Positions 1 to 12,400 of a stretch of DNA of 64,000 bases are shown here, piece after piece. The stretch's first letter is position 1. The number at the start of each line of letters is the position of its first letter. The position numbers and the translations under genes are program-made. The stretch comes from Hippopus hippopus (Eukaryota > Mollusca > Bivalvia > Cardiida > Cardiidae). The notes below the pieces were generated by a model that made no database searches, was not told the DNA's origin, and worked only from the letters and a program-made list of their open reading frames with translations. The stretch is taken from the NCBI GenBank assembly GCA_946811185.2, contig OX328108.1:34904493-34968492 (forward strand). The letters are read 5' to 3'.

Positions 1-167
1 CCTTTTTGTCTGCAAATGCTTTTGTCTAGCAAATGCTTCCATTTTGTTGCCTTTGTGGCCAGTCCAGATCAAGATCAGACTGCACAAAAACCGACCTTGA
101 CATTACACTCATTAGGGTCTTTACAGACTGCTAAAGTGTTTTTAGGGCTTATTTGGTGGTTTAAAGT

Positions 168-343
168 TCAATCCTTTTGCAAACAACATAATTTAGACTC
201 TTTCAAATTGAGAGCAGCTGCTGAAGACAAATTTGGAATTAGTACAAATGGATGTACATTTTCTGATTATAATAGAAAACATTGTGGGAAAAGGAGAAAA
301 TGCTGGTTACCAGCATTTTCTCCTTTTCCCATAAAGTTTTCAA
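168..343 (+). mobile_element. TTAA-hairpin MITE, right end lost
   Basis: The degenerate left end (about 168) and the perfect central hairpin around 290-330 are present. The copy stops at 343, where a tandem-array element begins with ACAAGAGGGCC, so that element probably inserted into or replaced the right arm. Confidence 0.75.
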
Positions 344-1246
344 ACAAGAGGGCCATGATGGCCCTGTATCGCTCCACTGGCTATTAAGTAAAATTCTGAC
401 CAGTCGTTTCAGAGAAGAAGAATTTTTAAGAATTTCTAAATTTCCATATAGTGCAAGTAGCCCCCATTCACCAGAGCCACATTTTTTGACGGATCAAAAT
501 TTTACGAACAATTTTTGAAAAAGGTCACCCAAGCAACAATCCTGTGAAATTATTTCAAAATCTGACCTGCTGTTTCAGAGGAGAAGATTTTTAAAGAATT
601 CCTTCATTTATGTATAGTGCAAGAAGCCCCCATTCACCAGAGCCACGTTTTTTGACGGATCAAAATTTTACGAACAGTTTTTGAAAAGGGTCACCCAAAG
701 AACAATCCTGTGAAATTATTTCGAAATCTGACCAGCGGTTTCAGAGAAGAAGAATTTTGAAGAATTCCTTCATTTCTATATGGTGCAAGAAGCCCCCATT
801 CACCAGAGCCACATTTTTTGACGGATCAAAATTTTACGAACAATTTTTAAAAAGGGTCACCCAAGGAGCATATCTGTGAAATTATTTCAAAATCTGACCC
901 GTGGTTTCAGAGGAGAAGATTTTTAAAGAATTCCCTAAAAAATTCCATTTGGTTGCAATGGCAACCAGAGTTTTTGATGGAATCAAATTCTGTGAACAGT
1001 TTTTAAAGAGGACCTTCCGAGGAACATTCCAGCCAAGTTTGGTCCAAATCCGCCCAGTGGTTTAGGAGGAGTTGATGTTTAAAGAATTGTTGACGACACA
1101 CGACGTACGACGGACATCAGGTGATCCTAAAAGCTCCCCTTGAGCACGTTGTGCTCAAGTGAGCTAAAAAGTTAACATACGGATGGACGCACAATGGACA
1201 ACGGGCCATAACATAAGCCTGCTGGCCTTCGGCCAGTGGAGCTAAA
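344..1246 (+). mobile_element. Tandem-array hairpin-end element with two successive 3' ends
   Basis: The 5' hairpin AGGGCCATGATGGCCCT is followed by four tandem units of about 165 bp (unit starts near 396, 562, 729, 893). Then comes a short ACGACGGAC tract. One 3' end is the hairpin CTTGAGCACGTTGTGCTCAA plus GAGCTAAAA near 1168. A second 3' end of the other type, GCTGGCCTTCGGCCAGTGG plus AGCTAAAA, follows at 1221-1246. Two related elements are therefore fused or nested. Confidence 0.7.
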
Positions 1247-1257
1247 AAACTTGTCTA

Positions 1258-2665
1258 GCACCAATCATGTATCACTGCAGCTTGATAATCAAGGGAGGTA
1301 AATAGTAACGAACTTTATCTTTCATAAAAAGAGTTATTTCCCTTGATTAATGTTTAAATTGAAGTGACAATATTTTGAAGCCCATGTTAAACTTGCGATC
1401 CCTGGAATGAAGGCAATTTTGACCCCAGACCTACAATATGAAACTAGAATGTGTGGTTATAAACAAGAAGATTTTTTAATCTTGCCCAATAAAAAGTCAT
1501 GTAAAACAAGTTTGCTGAATAAAAGGCCCTGTAAAATATGTGATCCATGACACAGGTTTATCAAGTTTTCACTATAAAAGCCAATGTAAAACTTGTGACC
1601 CCTGGTGTGGAGTCAAACTTGACCCCCAAAGTTAAAATTTGGGCCCTCTTGGTAGAGGCCCATTATATAAAGTTACATGCAAAATTTGGTAGCCCTAGGC
1701 CTAAATATGGCTATGTACAAGTAGATTATTAAAGTTTCCTTATATAAGACCATGTAGAACTTGTGACCCCCTGGGGTGGGGCTACATTTGACCCCCTGGA
1801 CTATAATTTGGGCACCCTTGATAGAGACCCCCTAGATAAAGCTAAATGCAAAATTTGATAGCCCTAGCCCTTATAGCTAGATGCAAAAGATTTTCCTATA
1901 TAAGCCCGCCCATGTAAAACATGTTACCCCCCGGAGCGAAGTCAAATTTGACCCTCGGCTATAATTTGGACACCCTTGGTACAGGTCCACTAGATAAAGC
2001 TACATGCCAAATTTGGTCGCCCTAGGCCCCATGGCTAGGCCAAAGAAGAATTTTAAAGTTCTCCCTATATAAGCCCATGTAAAACTTGTTATATAAGCCC
2101 ATGTAAAACTTGTTACCCCCGGGCAGGGCCTAATTTGACCCCAGGGCTATAATTTGAACAATCTTGGCAGAGGTCCACTAGATAAAGCTACATGCCAAAT
2201 TTGGTAGCTCTAGGCCCTATGGCTAGGTAGAAGAGGAATTTTAAAGTTCTCCCTAAATAAGCCCATGTATAACTTGTAACCCCCGGGGCGGGGCCAATTT
2301 TGACCCCAGGGCTATAAATTGAAGAAACTTGGTAGAGGTCCACTAGATAAAGCTACATGCCAAATTTGGTAGCCCTTGGCCTTACGGTTTCAGACAAGAA
2401 GATTTTCAAAGATTTTCAAAATTTTTCAGTTTTGTTGCCATGGCAACCAGAGTTTTTGAAGGAATTAAATTCTTTCAAGAAATTCTGAAGAGGACCATGG
2501 CAGGATCATTTCTGTGAAGTTTCATCAAAATTGGATGGGTAGTTTCAGAGAAGAAGACGTTTTAAAAAAAAGTTAACGCACGGACGGACGGACGGACGGA
2601 CGGACGCACGACGGACAACAGGCCATGACATAAGCCCGCTGGCCTTCGGCCAGTGGAGCTAAAAA
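1258..2665 (+). mobile_element. Tandem-array hairpin-end element, ACGG core
   Basis: Begins with an inverted pair ATCAAGGGAGGTAAATAG / TTATTTCCCTTGAT (about 1289-1343). Six or more diverged units of about 165-175 bp follow (CCCATGTAAAACTTGTGACC type). The end is a (ACGG)n tract at 2578-2610 and the hairpin CTGGCCTTCGGCCAG plus GAGCTAAAA. The 3' part matches the element at 10398-11469. Confidence 0.75.
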
Positions 2666-3304
2666 CCTTCATTCCCTAGGGCTTGAAAACACACAACTGT
2701 GGTATAGGGTTAAGACATGGAACTTCAGTAAATCTTAAAATCATTTCTCTGAGATCTTTCAACATTATGCAAAGCTATTTTTATCTTCTGCCATACACAT
2801 GAAAAGCCCGTTGAGTTACCTGTTGCCTGATAACCTATTTGTTCCTTTTCTGGCATTAATCTACATAGAACAGTTTCAGACTCATCAAAATTCGAAGCAT
2901 ATACATGGCTAAAAAGATAGAAATAGTGTTTGAGAGAAAAGAAACATGGCAAAAATGAAGGAAATGCTGGTAACCAGCATTTGCATTTTCTCCTTTTTTT
3001 CCCCCCAAAAAGCTTTCATCTTCAAGTTTGTTTGAGAAAAAAAAAGTTCGGGAGGGGCATAAAATAATTTGTTCACAATTAGGATTTGAAAACATTGGAC
3101 TTAAAAATGCAGATATGGAAAAAAAAAAATATGTCCAGTAGCCATTTACTTAGGTTTCTTTTGAAGAGTTAAAATGGTAAGTTTACACGTGTAATTGGAA
3201 TCATAAATTTAATCCAATGACAAAAACTGCCCACTACAAATTTATCTAATATATGTACCTATGCACTTACAAGATATAAACTATTTCTATATCTAATGTC
3301 AGAT
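2666..3304. repeat. Degenerate MITE fragment and plain AT-rich sequence
   Basis: A worn plus-oriented TTAA-hairpin MITE can be traced from about 2853 to 3040 (hairpin around 2966-2995). The rest is AT-rich with a poly(A) run at 3120-3129. No exon-like frame is seen. Confidence 0.5.
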
Positions 3305-3516
3305 TTAACCTTTTACGAAACGACAAAGTTTTAGGCTCATCTAAATTGGAAGCATTTGCAGGCATCAAAACAAATACGACACAAAAGTGGAATCTGTCTT
3401 GCCAAAGAGTAGAAAAATATTGTGGCTACCAGCATTTTCTCCTTTTCCCACAATGTTTTCAAATGTCTTGTTTCTCCAGGGTCGTTTGAACTCGGGATTG
3501 TGTGGTAAATAGTTAA
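3305..3516 (+). mobile_element. TTAA-hairpin MITE, complete
   Basis: TTAA at both ends (3305-3308, 3513-3516), hairpin near 3425-3460. The right TTAA is shared with the next copy. Confidence 0.85.
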
Positions 3517-3690
3517 CCCTTTGCCAAATGATCCCATACTTGTAGAACTCCAGAAGAAGAAAGCTTTTGAAAATACTGGGGGAGGGGGAAAAACAAGCTG
3601 GTAATCAGCATTTTCTCCTTTTCCCACAATTTTTTCAAGAGCTTTCTCTTTTAGCATCGTTTACAGTAAGCATATTTTGGTAAAAAGTTA
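3513..3690. mobile_element. TTAA-hairpin MITE, arm-symmetric variant
   Basis: Both arms look like the 'GGGTCGTTAAAACTCGGG' arm of the family, one on each side of the hairpin. The whole copy is close to a long imperfect palindrome instead of having two different arms. Confidence 0.65.
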
Positions 3691-4329
3691 CCGTTAAATG
3701 TTAGGTAAAGGACTAATCTACATAAAATAATTTATTGTTGAATACTACTAAAGGCACTTAATTCATATAAATTTGAGCTACACAAGTAATACAACAAATA
3801 ACAAAAAGTCAAATCCAAAACTGATTTTATAGTGGACTTTGCAATTAGTTGTTTCTCTTTATCAATTATAGGAAATAATGTTTATCAGAAGATAAGGTAT
3901 TCTTTAAAAAAAAAAAAATGAAATAGAAGAAATTAAGAAAAAAGACTTTGATAGACTTTGAAATAATATGAAAATAGAAGAAATTAAGAGAAGTTGACAA
4001 ATTGCTATAGATAACTGGAATAAACTGTCTCCCTCCATCAATTTCAGGATATAGTGTAAATGAGAGGGTAGGGTATTCTTTAAAATGGAAGAAATGGATA
4101 AATAGATAAATTGCTACAAGTAAGTAAAGGCATTACCCTTTCTGCTACAAAATTTGACCACCTATTTATGATATAAAAGGAACTTTCATGAATATAAGCA
4201 TTCATTTGGAAATTAGAAAATAATTGCATATTAATGCATAAATCAATCCTGAGGATGCAGACAATGGACATATTTATCTCTTTACCAAACAATAAATAGT
4301 TGGACTAGACCAAATCAAAACTGTTTGCA
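3691..4329. other. AT-rich sequence without recognisable features
   Basis: Contains two short related stretches (near 3960 and 4030, and AGAAATTAAGA repeats) but no coding frame or known repeat that I can name. Confidence 0.5.
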
Positions 4330-4556
4330 CACTCTTTACCACATGAGAAAAATGTAGACTTGTCAAAATTGAAAGCATTTGCAGACAACAATTTAAATGT
4401 GACTCATATGATGAAATTAACTTTTGATAGGGTAGAAAACAATGAGTGAAAAGGAGGAAATGCTGGCTACCAGCATTTTCTCCTTTTCCCCGAATGTTTT
4501 CCAAATGCTTCTTCCTCAAGGTCGTTTAAAGTCGGGATTGTGTGGCTAAGGGTTAA
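4330..4556 (+). mobile_element. TTAA-hairpin MITE
   Basis: Left end ACTCTTTACC near 4330, hairpin 4456-4490, right end GGCTAAGGG plus TTAA (4553-4556). Confidence 0.8.
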
Positions 4557-4565
4557 ATGATGATT

Positions 4566-4707
4566 TCTGTCTTTTATAGGGTAAAAAACATTGTGGAAAA
4601 AGTAGAAGATGCTGGTTACCACCATTTTCTCCTTTTCCCAAAATTTTTCCGAAAGCCCTCTTCTTCAGGGTCATTAAACCACGGTATTGTGTGGTACAGG
4701 ATTAAAC
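4566..4707 (+). mobile_element. TTAA-hairpin MITE, left arm missing
   Basis: Starts within the 'TTGATAGGGTAGAAAACATTG' region, keeps hairpin and right arm, ends GGTACAGGATTAA. Confidence 0.7.
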
Positions 4708-5256
4708 TCTTTAGGCTTTAGCACACAATCCAATGCTTTTTAGAAGACAGAAGGCATTTTTAAACAGAAAATACTGGTTACCACCATTACCTCCTCTTCC
4801 AAAATTATTTTCAAAAGACTTCTTTTTCACAATCAACATTGTAGCAGACAAACTTGTAAACATTCTTGTAAATTGTGTACAATTTTCATGCATGTGGAAA
4901 CATTATAACAAATGGAGAAATCACCCATCATATCACAAAGTTTCGAAAAATGTTCTTCTGCAATCAACAAAAGTTATCTGTATGAGGTAAAGTGTTAAAA
5001 AAAAAATGATTATCCAATGCTTGCAAAACCATATTATGCTTTACCATATACCAGACGCCAAAATGAAAGCATCTGCTGACAACGACAAGTAACATGTGAC
5101 TAATTTGATGGATTTTTATTTTTCTGAAAGAGTAGAAAGCATTGTAGGTATAGGAGAAAATGCTGGTTTCCAGCAATTTCCCCTCCACCCAAAATGCTTT
5201 TATAAGTCATTTACATGAGGGTTGTTACAACTCTGCATAGTTTGGTAAAGGATTAA
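4708..5256 (+). mobile_element. Degenerate MITE fragment (4708-4830) and a MITE copy (5034-5256)
   Basis: The first stretch has a worn hairpin near 4770-4805. The second has left end near 5034, hairpin 5150-5185 and right end TTTGGTAAAGGATTAA. No gene in between. Confidence 0.6.
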
Positions 5257-5324
5257 AATAAATACGTTATCAAGGCACTGTGTTTATAACAGTACCCAAG
5301 TTCTCAAGGATGTAGAAAAATGCC

Positions 5325-5795
5325 TCTAAAACATTGTTGGAAAAGTGGGAAAAATGCTAATATCTAGCATTTTCTCCTTTTTCAATATTGTTTTCTACCC
5401 TATTATGCTCAAAAACCATTATTTTCAAGATGCTTTTAATAACAATATATTTCCATTTTATCATCTGGTAAACAGTTGGTCTGATCATATTGATTGCAGT
5501 AACTCCGACAATCAAAATATAATGCATCTTTCACACAGCCACTTGTGATAACAATCAAAATGGTCTTGTGCTGCCACCCAAGGGAACAGAACAAAACTGT
5601 TCTCTTTAGACAAGTGGATATTTAACAAAGACAAGTTCATGTTCAAAACTCAAGAGTTTTTGAAACTGAGAAGGTTGGTTGCTGCAGGAGATTGCTCAGT
5701 TCAAATACATAGTAATGTCTCCCCACTCCCACAATATTTTCAACAGGTTTCCATCGTTTACTCGTCAGAAAATGGGACTGTTTGTTAATGGGTAA
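5325..5795. repeat. Two worn MITE fragments of opposite orientation
   Basis: 5325-5480 keeps a minus-oriented hairpin and right arm. 5640-5795 keeps parts of a plus-oriented copy (CCCACAATATTTTCAA and a right end GGGTAAAAT). Confidence 0.5.
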
Positions 5796-6158
5796 AATAA
5801 AGAATCTGTTAGTCTGAAAAATTTGTAGAAGTTACACACACAAAAATTATAGTGGCAAATTTTCTGTACCACTTTACATTATTTTAGAGAAAATAGAGAA
5901 TAAGAATCCAACCCATCACCTAAACAATCTAGAGAAAACTTTGTGCTACTTTGTAGCCAATGTCAATAATGCTGATTTATGCCACCTGACCATCAAAAGA
6001 CCTCTAAACTGTAACATTTTATCTGATTGGCTCATGGCACGATGAATCTTGTCAGTGATTGGTCCAGTAATCTTCTGCCTGATATCTGGTTGGTCCTGCA
6101 AGTCATCTGACTATTTTATCAGAGGGAGTATTCATTTTATATCTCTCCTTGTCCATTC
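5796..6158. other. Integrin 3' flank without recognisable elements
   Basis: Possible 3' UTR or intergenic sequence. Contains TGATTGG-type boxes near 6023 and 6058 but no assignable gene. Confidence 0.4.
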
Positions 6159-6205
6159 TTTATTCTATTCAAGCCTTTTATTATTTGTTTGACCTACTTT
6201 TTATT
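6159..6205 (-). promoter_or_regulatory. Possible polyadenylation signals of the integrin gene
   Basis: On the minus strand AATAAA occurs at about 6200-6205, 6178-6183 and 6159-6164, 13 to 59 nt beyond the stop. They would give a very short 3' UTR, so a distal site is equally possible. AT-rich sequence makes chance hits likely. Confidence 0.3.
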
Positions 6206-6217
6206 TTTTCCTTTGTT

Positions 6218-6367
6218 TCAATGTTTTAAGAAATAATCTCTTTCATCGTAGTCTTTTTGCGTTTCCACTTTAGTAGCGTAAGTAGGATTATCTATATCTC
6301 TCTTCTTTTCAAATTTCACATTATAGGTGGTGGGGTCATCATATCTTTGTCGCTTGAAGAAACCACA
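6218..6367 (-). CDS. Integrin alpha visible exon 22: cytoplasmic tail and stop
   Basis: Residues 948-996 and TGA (150 nt). CGFFKR is the invariant membrane-proximal motif that clasps the beta tail. The rest is 43 charged residues with five tyrosines (956, 962, 977, 987, 992) and an NPTY at 974-977, a motif normally found in beta rather than alpha tails. A MITE starts 27 bp upstream of the acceptor. Confidence 0.97.
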   Translation of the reverse strand, partial: CGFFKRQRYDDPTTYNVKFEKKRDIDNPTYATKVETQKDYDERDYFLKH

Positions 6368-9300
6368 CTGAAAGATAAAATTAAAAACAATGATGTAACT
6401 CTTCACAAAAGAACAAAACTTTAAACTAGTCTACATTGAAAGAATTTGCAGACAAAAATTTAGTTTCAGCTCAAATTATAGAATTTGTCTTTGATAGGGT
6501 AGAAAACATATTGGGAAAAGGAGAAAATGCTATTAAACAGCAGTGTATCTTATACCACAATACTTTCAAAAGGCTTCTTTCTCAGGGTCGTTAAAACTTG
6601 TGACTGTATGGTAAAGAATTAATGATCTGCGGTCTGATTTTGGATTTACACAGTCCAATATTGTAAGCTTTTTCTGAAAAAAGAACACTGAAATCTCAAT
6701 GTTTCATTTCATCTAACAGGTAAAAAGTTAACATATGTGTTCCAAACATCAATTAAACTCTTTACAGGACAACAAAATCTTCAACTGGTCCATATTGAAA
6801 GCATTTACGTCTGAGATGACAAATAATGATTGATTAATTGTATGGTGTTCAATTAATGATTGATTAATTGTATGGTGTTTAACACTGTTTTCAACATTAT
6901 TTCAGTTAACTCTTTACCAAACCACAAAATTTTAGACTGGTCCAATTTGAAAGCATGTGCAGATGATAAAATAAATGTGGCTCAGAAACTGATATTTGTT
7001 TTGGGAAGGGTAGAAAACATTGTGGGAAAAGAAGAAAATGCTGGTTTCCAGCATTTTCTCCTTTTTCCCACAATGTTTTCAAGAGGATTCTTTCTCAGGT
7101 CGTTAAAAGTCGGTATTGTGTGGTAAAGAGTTAAGTCACAGCCGCCACTGCACCTGTTATTGCTTTCCTAGAGTTTCTTTTACCAGTGCTCCACACACTT
7201 TCTTTCCAAGCCACTGGCGGTTTTCCCACATAACTACTGTCAAAACAACGGTCAGCGGTGAGAGAGGAATCCTGTCGCAATGAATATCATCAATCCTTGG
7301 AAAGACATTGGCCCAGCCAGGGATCAAACCAGAAGCCCCCTGTTCTCAAGTCTGGTACACTACCAACTGAACTATTGCGGCTCCACACCACAAATAAAAA
7401 ACGAGAGCTATTGTGCTTGAAAGGGTAAAGATCTATATAGGAAAACCAGAAAATGTTGTGATTTATCACAGTATCTTCAAAAGGCTTCTTCCTCTGGGTT
7501 GCTAGCACATAAAAATAGTTGGTAACGGGAAATGTAAGTATGTAACAGAAAGATTAATTATAGACATAAAGTGATCTGGAAATTCTGATGGCCGTAACTC
7601 CCATAACAGTCAATTAACCCTTGACCAAACAATCCCGAGTTTTAATGACCCTGAGGGAGAGGCTTAATGAAAACAATGTGGGAAAAGGAGAAAATAACAA
7701 TGAAAATTTCCGCATTAATAGGATTTACAGTAAGGACATAAAAACTTGTTGGACAATGTTTTTCAAAAGCCACTGTTCTCAAGTTTCCAAAAACAAAGGA
7801 CCATTTGCTGACTGTTTAACCCTTTACCAGACAATCCTGATTTTTATCGAGCCTGAGAAAGAAAAATTTTGAAAACATAGCAGGAAAAGGAGAAAACCGG
7901 TAACTGGCATTTTCTCCTTTTTTTAAAACATTGTTTTCTACCCTCTCAAAGACAGGAAATCATTATTTGAACCATACTGAATTTGTTGTCTGTTAATCCT
8001 TTAACCCTTTACCTAACAACAATATCTCAGACAAATCCAAATTCATTTACAAAAAAATTAAGGATGGACCAAATGATGAAGTTTGTCCTTCATAGTGCAG
8101 AAAACATTGAGGGAAAAGGAGAAAATGCTTGTTACCAACATTTTTTCCTTTTCCCACAATGTTTTCAAAAACCTTCCTTGTTAGGGTCATTAAAACTCGG
8201 GATTGTAAGGTAAAGGGTTAAGTTCAGACAAGTCTAAAATGTTGTCATTTGGTAAGGAGTTAAGTCTTCATCACAAGACAAAAATCTAGACTTTGTGAAA
8301 AAACATTTTGCAAACGACAATTTAAATGTGGCTCCAATGATAGAATTTCTCTTTGACAGGGTAGAAAACATTGTGGGAAAGGGAGAAAATGCTGGTTACC
8401 AGCATTTTCTCCTTTTCCCACAAAGTTTTCAAAGATTTTCCTTTTTATTTGGTTGTTAAAACCCTGATTGTGTCGCAAAGGCTTAACAAACAACCCTGCA
8501 AATCTTACCTTCCACAAACAAAGTGCTAAAAGTATAAGTAAAATAATTCCTCCTAAAACAGCTAGAGCAATGATCCACCATTCTAAAGGTTTTTCTGCAA
8601 CAATCTGTAAACTGGGAATGGCTATTGTAGTGGCCTGGAAATAAATTGAACTATCGATTACAGTATTAAATACAACTTATCATCTGGCAAGCACAGTAGA
8701 TCAAGATCACACTGCACAAAATCTGCAGTCTGTTCCTGCATCTATAGTAAGCTTCCTTATAAACAATTCTGGTCAAAACAACCTTGAAATCTAATATAAT
8801 TTAGGCTGCAGTCCCCTTATTTTGTCCTGTAGCAGACCTTTTGTCACATGATCCATCCATTTAATGTACAGTCTGATGGTGGATCTAAACTGTTATAAAT
8901 CTTTCCGACAAAATTTGAGGCTTGACAAAAAAAGCATTTTGATACAGACTACGACTAAGAAATGACTCAAAAGGTGGTATTTACCTTAGAAAGGGTATAA
9001 AACATTGTGGATAAAGGAGAAAATGCTGGTTACCAGCATTTTTTCCTTTACCCACAATGTTTTCAAAAAGCCTTCTTCCTAAGGGTACTTAATTTTTGGG
9101 AATGTTTAGTAAAGAGTTATACTCTCCTGCAAAAACAATCGACATTCATTGCTTTCATTCTTTTTTCCTGATTAAAGAGTTCATTTAATTTCCTTGGTAG
9201 AGCAGTCTGGCTGTTCAGTCATTAATGCATAGGATTTGAAACCATAGTGTTACTGATTCAATTACCAGCATGACAAAATTCTTTCAAAGTATGGATGGTT

Positions 9301-9464
9301 GTTATTGCTCCAGGGATCCTTCCTCTCTCACCACTACACACTATTTTGACATCATTTATGTGGCAAGTCTGCCATTGGCTTGGAAAGAATGTAGTACAAA
9401 GTACTGGTTAAAGAAACTCTTAAATAGTATGGATAGGGCGCAATGACCACCCAAAAAATGATTG

Positions 9465-9497
<33 letters not shown>

Positions 9498-12400
9498 CTG
9501 ATTGATTGAATGGTACTTTAAGCTGTATTCAACATTATTTCAGTCATATAACAGCGACAGCTAACATATTCATGTTTGTAATGGGTTTCTCCAGTGCTAG
9601 GCTAGGGTTCTGATGGGTCTTGCATAAGGATGCTACCACGAAAAACCCAGTGCTTCCACTGGGGCTTGAACCTGGGGCTTCCAGGTTACAAGTTCTACAC
9701 TTTACCACTGAACCATTCAGGAACCCTGCATAATGATGCACTTGAAATGATGGTGAAAAAAGCCTTAATCCTTTACCACACAATCTTGAGTTTTAACAAC
9801 CCCAGGAAGAAGGCTGTAGAAAACACTGTGGGAAAAGGAGAATATACTGAAAACCAGCTTATTCTCCTTTTCCCACAATTTTTTCTACCAATTCAAGGAC
9901 AAATACTATCATGTGAAAAGCATTCAAGATGTTGTCTGTAAATTCCTTCAATACTGACCAGTCTAAAATTTACCAGTGTGGTAAAGGGTTACACATCTGA
10001 CAAACAAAAAAGACATATTCATTAACTTGGCATTTAAGGGGTAACTTACATATCCGACATCATTGTCTGTGTCTGTCTGAACAACATTTAATTCTGGACG
10101 GATATAGATTTTAGCCATCGACCTTATCCGTACTTCATCAACTGTTCTAAAATCCTGAAAAATAGCAAAACAAGGTTACACTTTATACGACAAAAAAAGT
10201 TTGGACTTGTCTATTTAGAAAGCATTTGCAGACAACAAATTAAATATGGCTAAATGCGATCAGATTTGTCCTTGAAAAGGTAATAAACTTTGTGGGAAAA
10301 GGAGAAAATACTGGTTAGAAAAGGAGAAAATGCTGGTTACAAGTGTTCTCCATCAGGGTTCTTAAAACTCTTAACTTTTTGGTAGAAAGGTTAAAAAACA
10401 AGAGGGCCATGCTGGCCCTGTATCGCTCCACTGGCTAATAAGTGAAAACCCTACATGCCAAACATTACTATACTTGGCCAAATGGTTTTGAACATGAGAC
10501 CCCTGAGACAGAACCAAAATTGGTAGCCCTAGTTCTTATCGTAAGTAAAAAGAAGATTTCTAAAGTTTTCACTATAATTATAAGCCCATGTAAAACTTCT
10601 GCCCATGGGGTGGGATCAAATTCAACCCTAGGGCTATAATTTGGGCACTCTTGGTAGAGGCCCACTAGATAAAGCTACATGCAAAATTTGGTAGCCCTGG
10701 GCTTTATGACTAAATACAGGGAGATTTCTAAAGTTTTCTCTATAAAAAGCCCATGTAAAACTTCTGACCCCTTACGCAGGGCCAATTTTTACCCCAGGGC
10801 TATAATTTGGGCACTCTTGGTAGAGGCCCACTAGATAAAGCCACATGCAAAATTTGGTAGCCCTAGTCCTTACGGTTGGGTACAGGGAGATTTCTAAAGT
10901 TTTCTCTATATAAGCCCATGTAAAACTTGTGACCCCTGGGGCGGGGTCAAATTTGACCCCAGGGCTATAATTTGGGCAATCTTGGTAAAGGCCCACTAGA
11001 TAAAGCCACATACAAAATTTGGTAGCCCTAGGCCTTATGGCTAGGTACAGGAAGATTTCTAAAGTTTTCCTATATACAAGCCTACGTAAAACTTGTGACC
11101 CCCAGGGCAGGGCCAATTTTGACCCCAGGGCTATAATTTGAAGAAACTTGATAGAGGTCTACTAGATAGAGCTACATGCCAAATTTGGTAGCCCTAGGCC
11201 TTAATGTTTCGGACAAGAAGATTTTCAAAGATTTCCAATATTTTTAAGTTTTGTTGCCATGGCAACCAGAGTTTTTGAAGGAATCAGATCCTTTCAAGAA
11301 ATTCTGAAGAGGACCATGGCAGGATCATTTCTGTAAAACATCAAAATTGGATGGGTAGTTTCAGAGAAGAAGATGTTTAAAATAAAAGTTAACGCACGGA
11401 CGGACGGACGCACGATGGACACCGGGCCATGACATAAGCCCGCTGGCCTTTTGCCAGTGGAGCTTAAAATACTCAGAATTTTTGTCAAAACCTCAAATAC
11501 CAACAAATTCCAGTTTGATTATACTGTTTTTATGTATCAGGTCTACATGCCAAAAGCTAAATATATCAGCTAACTGCTCTGGAAAAAAAGTTGCACATAT
11601 TCAAAGTTTTATCAGATGTATAAGGAACCTCAACATGATAATAGCCTTTTAGATGAAATAAATTGTTAAAAACACCATGTTGAAACAAAGAGCAAAAACT
11701 CAAGACTGCCCAAACAAAAACAGACAAGGTCCTTAGCTAGGACATTTAACGATTACAACCGCTAACTCATCGGTAAATATCGTGTAACACTGACAGCTAA
11801 GTTATTCAGCCAACCTTCGCAGCTTCTGTCTTTTAATATGAGAGTTAGGGGCCGTAGACCTTAACTATGGGTGTATTCCTTTCCATACTGTGAACATTCC
11901 CAACATGTTCTAGATCAATGGAGTATTTCAGAACAAAGTGTTGTGTTCTTCGGAACATGTTCTGACTGTTCTAAATGAAACGAGATGCAGCGCACCAGTT
12001 GAACGCGTGATCATGTGTTACAAGATGGCTAAAGACGAACAATTTTTCAGCATGAATCCTGAACAGACCTCACAGATTTGCAGGGTGCTCTAGATCCATG
12101 CTGAATGCAAAGTTGTCTTGTTGTTTTCAATTGTTTTCCCATTTCCTCCTGTCTTGGCACATATAATCTTTGAAAAAAGCTCAGAATATTCCAGTCCATA
12201 TGGCCAGAGTAACTAGAGGCGCTTGAGCGCCTGTATCGCTCCACAGGCCTGATATTTCTATAATGGCGAAAGGAAGTTTTTAACAATTATCATTCAATCC
12301 TGCATTTTAGCTCACTGAAGAAACAATTTGGTAGACAACCACCATAGGAACTTACCTGCAAAACAACAATGAAATCCAATGAATAGTTTTAGAGAAGAAA

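Noticed and set aside
8260..8517. Recurring short frames reading like '[21 protein letters not shown]' variants across the window
   Set aside because: They translate the MITE hairpin and arms. Copies differ by frameshifts and stops, and both strands give similar frames, so they are not genes.
12029..12097. Plus-strand ATG after ACAAGATGGC as a gene start
   Set aside because: The frame closes after 22 codons without a convincing splice donor. No promoter features beyond the motif were seen.
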